Origin: Pseudomonas sp. MM223
GTDB taxonomy: Bacteria; Pseudomonadota; Gammaproteobacteria; Pseudomonadales; Pseudomonadaceae
Assembly (NCBI GenBank): GCA_947090765.1
Contig: OX352322.1
Span: forward strand, 5,253,501 to 5,317,500
Direction of reading: 5' to 3'
Length of the DNA: 64,000 nt
Positions within the stretch are counted from its first letter, which is position 1. Every line of letters starts with the position of its first letter. Made by a program: the position numbers and the translations under genes. The notes beneath the pieces are model-generated. The model searched no databases and had not been told where the DNA came from. It saw nothing but the letters and a program-made list of their open reading frames with translations. Shown piece by piece: positions 57,895 through 64,000 of the stretch.

Positions 57895-58791
57895 TCAATC
57901 CAACTGCTGGGCACGCAAGGTCTGCGCCAGCATGTCGATGAAGGTCCTGACCTTGGCCGAGCCATACTTGCTCTCCCGGTGCAGCACGTGAATCGGCCAA
58001 GGCGCCTCTTCGTACTCGGCCAGGATCACCTGCAACTGCCCACTGGCCAGTTCATCTGCAACCTGGTACGACAACAACCGGGCTATCCCCAGCCCACCAC
58101 TGGCAGCAGCAATGGCCCCGTCATTGCTGGTCACCGTTAGCCTCGGTTTCATGCGCACCATTGTCGGCTCCTCGGTTACCCCGAATCGCCAGCCTGCTCT
58201 GGGCGACAGGTTGGTGGTGCCGATCACGGCATGGCCAGCCAGGTCCGAGGGGTGCTTCGGCACGCCATGGCGCGCCAGGTAGTCTGGGGAGGCACACAAC
58301 ATGCGTCGCACCCTGCCAACCCGTAACGCCTTCAAGCCGGAGTCGGGTAACGGACCGATGCGCACGGCCACATCCATGCCCTCCTCGACCATGTTCACCA
58401 CGCGGTCGAGGAAGTAGGCGGAAACATCGACGTCCGGATACTGCTGCAGGTAGCGGACGATGCACGGCATGACGAACTTCTTGCCGAACAGGATCGGCGC
58501 AGTGACTGCCAGTTCGCCTTTGGGGGTGGCGTTGATGCCTGCGGCCGCTTCGTTGGCCTCGTGAATGCTGGCGAGGATATGCCGAGTGTCTTCCAGGTAG
58601 CGGCCGCCGGCTTCGGTCAGGCGCACGCTGCGGGTGGTGCGCAGCAGCAGCTTGACCCCGAGCTGGTCCTCCAGGGCGCTGACGGCACGGGTGACTGCCG
58701 CCGGTGAAATATCCAGGCGGCGGGCGGCGGCAGCGAAGCTTTCCAGCTCACCTACGGCGACGAACACCTTCATCAGGTGGATCTGGTCCAT
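57895..58791 (-). CDS. LysR-family transcriptional regulator
   Basis: 298 residues. N-terminal winged HTH (FVAVGELESFAAAARRLDIS then PAAVTRAVSALEDQLGVKLL) and a C-terminal effector-binding domain. Relatives control small-molecule catabolism. It is transcribed away from the flavin/iron-sulfur gene's promoter, tandem with the MFS gene. Target not evident; the operator style GTTGT-N3-ACAAC is more GntR-like than LysR-like, so it may not be the uronate regulator. Confidence 0.9.
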   Translation of the reverse strand: MDQIHLMKVFVAVGELESFAAAARRLDISPAAVTRAVSALEDQLGVKLLLRTTRSVRLTEAGGRYLEDTRHILASIHEANEAAAGINATPKGELAVTAPILFGKKFVMPCIVRYLQQYPDVDVSAYFLDRVVNMVEEGMDVAVRIGPLPDSGLKALRVGRVRRMLCASPDYLARHGVPKHPSDLAGHAVIGTTNLSPRAGWRFGVTEEPTMVRMKPRLTVTSNDGAIAAASGGLGIARLLSYQVADELASGQLQVILAEYEEAPWPIHVLHRESKYGSAKVRTFIDMLAQTLRAQQLD

Positions 58792-58870
58792 GCGAGCTCC
58801 TGGGCAGTTATCAGTAGCGTGATCATCCTTTATTTGACCATTTCATGTCGCTTGTGCCGTGCGCGGTTCC

Positions 58871-58988
58871 TTGTAGGAGCGGCCTTGTGCCGCGAAAGGG
58901 CCGCACAGCGGCCCCGGCAATGCTGAGGCGCAGCTGAAATCCCGGGGCTGCTTCGCAGCCCTTTCGCGGCACAAGGCCGCTCCTACAA
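58871..58988. repeat. REP pair (inverted), GGAGCGGCCTTGTG subfamily
   Basis: Arms TTGTAGGAGCGGCCTTGTGC and its complement, just after the intended stop of the flavin/iron-sulfur fusion gene; in the uncorrected frame this REP is wrongly translated. Confidence 0.9.
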
Positions 58989-59012
58989 GAAACCGCGCAC
59001 GGCACGGATGAA

Positions 59013-61048
59013 TCAGGCATCCAGCACCAGCGCCTGCCCCCCTCCTCCACTTGCGCCGGCACTGCACAACAGATCAGCACCGACCCTGCCTCCGGCAGCT
59101 CTGCCGGTGGGTTCGGGTAATGCACCTGCCCGCTCACCAACCTCGTCTTGCAGGTACCACACGAACCGCCCCGGCAACTGAACTCCGGCGCCAGCCCGCG
59201 CGCCTCGGCCAGTTCCAGCAAGGTGCCGCTACCGGGCGCCCAGCGCGCCTCCTTGGCCGATGCGGCGAAATACACCGGCACGGGCTCGCTGGCCGCAGGT
59301 GGCTGTTGCAAGGTTGGCTGGTCCCCGTCCGTGTGCCGCCGTAACGTCGACGGGCCGAAGGCCTCGGCGTGGATCCGCGCATCGGGCACATGCACCCCGC
59401 GCAGCCCTTCATACAGGTCCTGAGTAAAGCTGCCCGGACCACACAAGTAGAAATCGTAGTCGTCCAGCGCCAGCGTCGCCTTGACCTGCTCGATGCCCAA
59501 CCGGCCGGTGAACTCATAATCCCGCCCAAGCAACGCATGATCTTCAGGCTGGCTCAGGGCACGATGAAGCTGCAGCCGTTCACCGGCCTGTTGTCGCAAG
59601 CTCGCCACTTCCTGCTGGAACGGCAAGTCACCCAAGCTGCGAGCACCATGGAACACGTGAACGCGCCGAGGCTGCCCTTGGCTCAACTGTTCACGCAGCA
59701 TGGCCAGCAACGGGGTAATACCCACCCCCGCGCCAATCAGCACAAGCGGCCGCATACTCTGCAAGTCCAGCGTAAAGCTGCCCATCGGTGGGCGAACGTT
59801 AAGCACATCACCTGCCGCGATACGTTCATGCAAGTGCCTGGAAACAGGCCCCTGGGCTTTGACGCTGATGCGTAAATAGCCATCGGAAGGTGCGCTGGAC
59901 AGGCTGTAGGTACGGATCAGCGCCGTCTCCCCGTCGCGCTGGACTTGCACCGGAACATGTTGCCCGGCTGCAAAAACCACAGCGTTATCGGCGGGCGGCT
60001 GAAGGTAGAACGAACGAATATCGCGGCTCTCCTGCTCTACCCGCAGTACGCGCCAGGCCTGCCATTGGCGCTGTTGCTGGCGTTGTTGCAAGCGCACGTC
60101 AGCTTCGGCCCAGGTGCCGGTCATCAGGCTGGTTGGTGCGTATTCCCTGAAAGCCCAGCGCAGGGACACCGCAGCCGGGCGCCACACAACCTGCTCGACC
60201 TCCAGCGTCCACAGCCGCTCTGCACCTTCGAACGCCTGGATGGCCGGGCTTTCCAGCAACACCTCGGCACGCCCGCACAGTTGCAGCACGTTGCCATTGT
60301 TGAAGTCGATGAACAGCAAACCTGCCGGGGGGTTCACCAACAGGTTACCCAACGTGTTGAAGTGCAGGTTGCCGGCGTAGTCGGGAATGGTCAGCGTGTT
60401 GCCTTCGACCTTGACGAACCCCGGCCGGCCGCCACGGTGGGAAACATCCACCGAGCGCCGGCCGTTGCCATGCTCGACATAGCTGGCGACGAAGAAGGTA
60501 TCGGCAGCCCGGATCATGCTGACAGTCGTGGCATCCAGTGTTGCCGCATCGACGCGCCCCTGTGCGGGTTCGCAGACGCGGGTGTAGTCACGCAACTGGA
60601 TGTACTGCGGGCAGTTGCCGAACGACTGGTCCACCGTCACCTGCAATTGCCCACCTGTAGCCTGGCGGATCTGCCCGTTGATGCGGTTGCGCCGGCGGGT
60701 GTGCAGTTCGATGCCCAGCAGGCCAACCGCCTGCCCGGCCACCAGCCCCGGGGTGGCGGGGTCATCTGCCGGCAAGGTAGTGTCGATTATCAACCGGCGA
60801 GGGTCGGGCGAGCCGACAAAACCCTCTGGCCCCTCCAGCAACGTCGCCCAGGGCCGGCCCTGGGCGTCCACGCTGGCCGCCACCATGAACGGCAACTGGT
60901 GATAGAAGGTGCGGTGCTGGTCGGGCATATGGTCACGAATGACCTTTTGCCCGAACGCCTCCATGCGCTCTGCTACACCGACCTTTTCCTGCAGGGTTTT
61001 CTCGCCCGCATGCCAAGGCGAGGGGCGGTGGTCCGGGGACTGTTGCAT
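59013..61048 (-). CDS. PNPOx-FNR-ferredoxin fusion oxidoreductase, frame broken at its end
   Basis: About 678 residues in three parts. The N-terminal PNPOx-like flavin-binding split barrel (about 30-330) has the family core FFVASYVEHGNGRRSVDVSH. The FNR module (about 340-580) has FAD motif RTYSLSSAP and NAD motif GAGVGITPLLAML. The C-terminal plant-type [2Fe-2S] domain has cysteines in FSCRGGSCGTCKTRL and LICCAVPA. The run of six C at 59037-59042 lacks one base: with seven, the end reads VEEGGQALVLDA and stops at 59013-59015. Such proteins oxidise or reduce unknown small molecules. It is followed upstream-to-downstream by a GST on the same strand. Confidence 0.88.
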
Positions 61049-61075
61049 GGCGGCGTTCCTCCCGAGGGCGGGGTG

Positions 61076-61705
61076 TCAGGCGCTGGTCTGCAGCCCGATC
61101 ACGGTACGTGGCATAGGCACGAAGCCCGGCAGCGACTCGATCCGTGCCAGCCAGCTGCGCACATTGGCATAGGGCTCCAGCGACACGTTGCCCTCCGGTG
61201 CGTGGGCGATGTACGAGTAGTTGGCGATGTCGGCGATGGTGGGCGTGTTGCCGGCCAGGAACGGCGCCTTAGCCAACTCAGCGTCGATCACCTTGAGCAG
61301 GGTGTGGGCGCGGGTGATCACTTCGTCGGTGTTGAACGCAGCACCGAAGACGGTTACCAGGCGTGCGGCTGCCGGGCCGAAAGCCAGTGGGCCTGCGGCG
61401 ACGGACAACCAGCGTTGCACGCGGGCGGCGGCCGCTGGCTCTTCAGGCAGCCAGGTGCCGTTGTCATATTTTTTGGCGAGGTAAACCAGGATGGCGTTGG
61501 AATCGGCGATCACCGTACCGTTGTCATCGATGACCGGTACCTGGCCGAACGGGTTGAGGGCCAGGAAGTCCGGCTGCTTGTGCGCACCCTTGGCCAGGTC
61601 GACGAACACCAGCTCGGTGGGCAGGTTGAGCAGCGACAGCATCAGTTCGATGCGGTGGGCGTGGCCAGACTTGGGGAAGTTGTAAAGCTTGATCGGGTTC
61701 GACAT
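61076..61705 (-). CDS. Glutathione S-transferase
   Basis: 209 residues. Thioredoxin-fold N-domain with [16 protein letters not shown] (catalytic region), [13 protein letters not shown] (cis-Pro and glutathione site) and [15 protein letters not shown], then an all-helical C-domain including [12 protein letters not shown] with the N-capping box. It precedes the flavin/iron-sulfur gene (27 bp gap), suggesting a joint detoxification unit. Confidence 0.92.
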   Translation of the reverse strand: MSNPIKLYNFPKSGHAHRIELMLSLLNLPTELVFVDLAKGAHKQPDFLALNPFGQVPVIDDNGTVIADSNAILVYLAKKYDNGTWLPEEPAAAARVQRWLSVAAGPLAFGPAAARLVTVFGAAFNTDEVITRAHTLLKVIDAELAKAPFLAGNTPTIADIANYSYIAHAPEGNVSLEPYANVRSWLARIESLPGFVPMPRTVIGLQTSA

Positions 61706-61875
61706 GGGCTTGGCTCCTGGTCAGCACCGGAATGGGCTGGTGGAGCACATGCTGCACTGGATCGACTGGCAGCAGAATCAGTGCGCAGGGGAAACCATAA
61801 TTTCGCGGATCGAAATAATGGTTTCCAAAACTTTCGCAAGTGCCTAAAGGTGGGCGCTAGCTAACAGATATCAGC

Positions 61876-62427
61876 TTAGTGCAGCTTGTTGAAATACCGG
61901 AACAGCCCACGCGCAGCCTCGACCACCTGCGGAACACAAGCTTGAATATCGGCTTCGCTCATCTGGTCAAGCAACTCGAAGTTGTCCTCCAGCCCATGCA
62001 GCGAAATAGCCTTGAGCAATTGGTCCTGCTCTGGCGGCAACTCCTTCCAACCGGCAATCTGGGTGCCGCGCATGTAGCCAAAGCACCACTCCTCCATGAC
62101 GATCACGCTGCCTTCCTCGCCCTCGCTTTCCTCGAACAGGGGTTCGAAGTGGTCGACGTTGTCAGTCAGTTCCTCTTTCACCTGATTGGCATAGCGCAGC
62201 ATCAATGCGGTGTACGCTTCTTCGTGCGCGGGCTTCTTGAACTTCGGCACCTTGCCACCGGCCACTGCGGGCAGCCATTGCTCCGGGAAGACGGTGACCG
62301 GAGAACTGGCCAGCGCGGTGAAAAAGCCATTGAGTTCGGCCAGGTTTAGTACCGAGTAATCGTTACCGTAGGTGATCAGCAGGTCTTCGAGGCGGTCAAG
62401 TTCTTTTTCGCTGAGTGCGGGGAGCAT
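61876..62427 (-). CDS. YecA/YgfB (UPF0149) family protein
   Basis: 183 residues, mostly helical. The family N-terminus LSEKELDRLEDLLITYGND and LNGFFTALASSPVTVFPEQW are seen. The C-terminus (EAARGLFRYFNKLH) lacks the zinc-binding SEC-C motif found in some relatives. Function unknown. Confidence 0.88.
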   Translation of the reverse strand: MLPALSEKELDRLEDLLITYGNDYSVLNLAELNGFFTALASSPVTVFPEQWLPAVAGGKVPKFKKPAHEEAYTALMLRYANQVKEELTDNVDHFEPLFEESEGEEGSVIVMEEWCFGYMRGTQIAGWKELPPEQDQLLKAISLHGLEDNFELLDQMSEADIQACVPQVVEAARGLFRYFNKLH

Positions 62428-62500
62428 GGGTGAAAATCCTGGGAAGCAAAAGTGTGCACCCTAGCACATGCTGCTGCACCAGGAAGGTTTGCTTGGTCTT

Positions 62501-62595
62501 TGTGGGAGCAGCCTTGTGCTGCGAAGAGGCCCGTACAGCTGACAGTGATGTGTCGGCTGTACGGGCCTCTTCGCAGCACAAGGCTGCTTCTACAA
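62501..62595. repeat. REP pair (inverted), CTTCGCAGCACAAGG subfamily
   Basis: Arms TGTGGGAGCAGCCTTGTGCT and its complement with inner GTACAGCTGAC / GTCGGCTGTAC-like stem, between the acetolactate synthase stop and the YecA-type gene. Confidence 0.9.
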
Positions 62596-62618
62596 GAGCG
62601 GCACCGGCCTGTCAGGGC

Positions 62619-64000
62619 TTAGACCGACAGCGCGCGCTCACGCAGCTCGCTGTTGAGGATGCGATCGTTTTCGCTGTAATCGACCGGGCAATCGATCACA
62701 TGCACGCCCGGGGTCTTGATGCAGTGTTCCAGCAGCGGCAGCAGGCCTTCGGCGCTTTCCACGCGGTGGCCGTTGGCACCGTAAGCTTCGGCGTATTTGA
62801 CGAAGTCCGGGTTACCGTAGTCCAGGCCGAAATCGGTGAAGCCCATGTTGGCCTGCTTCCAGCGGATCATGCCGTAGCCGTCGTCACGCAGGATCACCAC
62901 GGTGACGTGCATGCCCAAGCGGACTGCGGTCTCAAGCTCCTGGCTGTTCATCATGAAGCCGCCGTCGCCACATACGGAGATCACCGGGCGGTCCGGGTGC
63001 ACCAGGTGCGCGGCCATTGCCGAAGGCAGGCCGGCGCCCATGGTCGCCAGGGCGTTGTCCAGCAGCACGGTGTTTGGCTTGTGCGCCTTGTAGTTGCGGG
63101 CGAACCAGATCTTGTAGATGCCGTTGTCCAGGGCCACGATGCCTTCGGACGGCAGCACGCGACGGATGTCGGCGACCAGGCGCTGCGGATAGACCGGGAA
63201 GCGGTCGTCGTCAGCGCCTTCGGCGATTTGCGCTTCATTGGCTTCACGGATCGCCATCAAGCGGGTGAAGTCCCAGTGCGAGGTCTCGGTGAGCGCTTCG
63301 CTGATCTGCCACACGGCGTTGGCGATGTCGCCGATCACTTCCACCTGCGGGAAATACACGGCATCGACTTCGGCGGAGCGGAAGTTGATGTGGATGACTT
63401 CGGTGCCACCACGGACCATGAAGAACGGCGGCTTCTCGATCACGTCGTGACCGATGTTGACGATCAGGTCGGCGGCCTCGACGGCGCGGTGTACGAAGTC
63501 ACCTGACGACAGTGCCGCGTTGCCCAGGAAGCGTGGATGGCGCTCGTCGACCACACCTTTACCCAGCTGGGTGGTGATGAACGGGATGCCGGTCTTGTCG
63601 ATCAGCTGCTTGAGGACCTTGGCGGTCATCTTGCGGTTGGCGCCGGCGCCGATCACCAGGATCGGGTTACGGGCGTTATGCAATTTCTGAACAGCGGCTT
63701 CGATGGCCACGTGTTCGGCCAGCGGGCGGCGGTGCAGGCTGCGCGGGATCGGCAATGCGTCGGTCTGCTCGGCGGCGATGTCTTCCGGCAGCTCCAGGTG
63801 TACCGCCCCCGGCTTTTCTTCTTCGGCCAGGCGGAAGGCTTCGCGCATGCGCGACGGGATGTTGTCGGCCGAGGCGAACTGATGGGTGTACTTGGTGATG
63901 GGGTCCATCATGCCGCACACGTCAATGATCTGGAAGCGGCCCTGCTTGGACTTCTTGATCGGCTTCTGCCCGGTGATCATCATCATCGGCATGCCGCCCA
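62619..64000 (-). CDS. Acetolactate synthase large subunit, C-terminal part (cut by window edge)
   Basis: About 460 residues of a ThDP-dependent enzyme of the AHAS/pyruvate-oxidase family. The N-terminal PYR domain is cut off; the FAD/middle domain (NPILVIGAGANRKMTAKVL) and PP domain with the ThDP motif VCGDGGFMMNSQELETA are complete, ending NSELRERALSV. It is more like catabolic or AlsS-type large subunits than the biosynthetic IlvI (no ilvH regulatory gene follows). Pathway role uncertain. Confidence 0.88.
   Translation of the reverse strand, partial: GGMPMMMITGQKPIKKSKQGRFQIIDVCGMMDPITKYTHQFASADNIPSRMREAFRLAEEEKPGAVHLELPEDIAAEQTDALPIPRSLHRRPLAEHVAIEAAVQKLHNARNPILVIGAGANRKMTAKVLKQLIDKTGIPFITTQLGKGVVDERHPRFLGNAALSSGDFVHRAVEAADLIVNIGHDVIEKPPFFMVRGGTEVIHINFRSAEVDAVYFPQVEVIGDIANAVWQISEALTETSHWDFTRLMAIREANEAQIAEGADDDRFPVYPQRLVADIRRVLPSEGIVALDNGIYKIWFARNYKAHKPNTVLLDNALATMGAGLPSAMAAHLVHPDRPVISVCGDGGFMMNSQELETAVRLGMHVTVVILRDDGYGMIRWKQANMGFTDFGLDYGNPDFVKYAEAYGANGHRVESAEGLLPLLEHCIKTPGVHVIDCPVDYSENDRILNSELRERALSV

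Noticed and set aside
58823..59012. C-terminal extension of the flavin/iron-sulfur protein through the REP pair
   Set aside because: The tail translates REP sequence after a missing base in a C-run. The intended stop is at 59013-59015.

Overview
The window is chromosomal DNA from a fluorescent pseudomonad, almost certainly of the Pseudomonas putida group. Gene content and order match that genus: ybgC-tolQ-tolR, ruvABC, pmpR, aspS, slyX, oprD, proS; then dinB, initiator tRNAs, mprF, kup, rimO; then dctA, phoQ-phoP-oprH, pcpS, a two-component pair, nrdA and nrdB; and finally a uronate/aldarate catabolic block. GC is high, and P. putida-type REP elements are scattered between genes. No prophage, integrase, CRISPR array or rRNA operon is visible.

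Layout. 1-9600: cell-envelope, recombination, translation and small stress genes, nearly all on the minus strand. 9.6-16.2 kb: a porin of the OprD family, proS, a lipoprotein, LexA-boxed dinB, and three tandem initiator tRNA genes, each with its own promoter and terminator. 16.4-24.0 kb: mprF and its presumed antagonist virJ, the potassium transporter kup, and rimO. 24.1-28.2 kb: a compact minus-strand operon of uncharacterised low-complexity or secreted proteins (a Gly/His-rich secreted protein, DUF6502, a DUF5666 protein with a Val-Glu-Lys tail, and an outer-membrane barrel). This is the most novel part of the window. 28.3-39.5 kb: small enzymes, sigma-54-dependent dctA, phoQ-phoP-oprH with a four-unit PhoP-box array, a dienelactone hydrolase, the phosphopantetheinyl transferase pcpS, and an RstAB-like pair. 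39.5-45.2 kb: nrdA and nrdB, each preceded by two NrdR boxes 31 bp apart, with a consensus DnaA box before nrdA. 45.2-47.6 kb: the only clearly accessory stretch, with a BRO-N protein, a RelB-like antitoxin remnant overlapped by a 65-bp copy of the BRO-N gene, and an orphan gene. 48.2-58.8 kb: porin, uronate dehydrogenase, lactonase, TRAP transporter, epimerase, MFS permease and LysR regulator. Near-identical GTTGT-N3-ACAAC operators link the distant transcription units here. 58.9-64 kb: a flavin/iron-sulfur fusion protein with a GST, a YecA-type protein and a truncated acetolactate synthase.

At least seven single-base frame disruptions occur in otherwise well-conserved genes: two in ybgC and one each in mprF, dctA, pcpS, udh and the flavin/iron-sulfur fusion gene. 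Six of them look like one base missing from a homopolymer run. Because pcpS is normally indispensable in Pseudomonas, these are more likely consensus errors than real pseudogenes. Affected genes are annotated with the intended ends.
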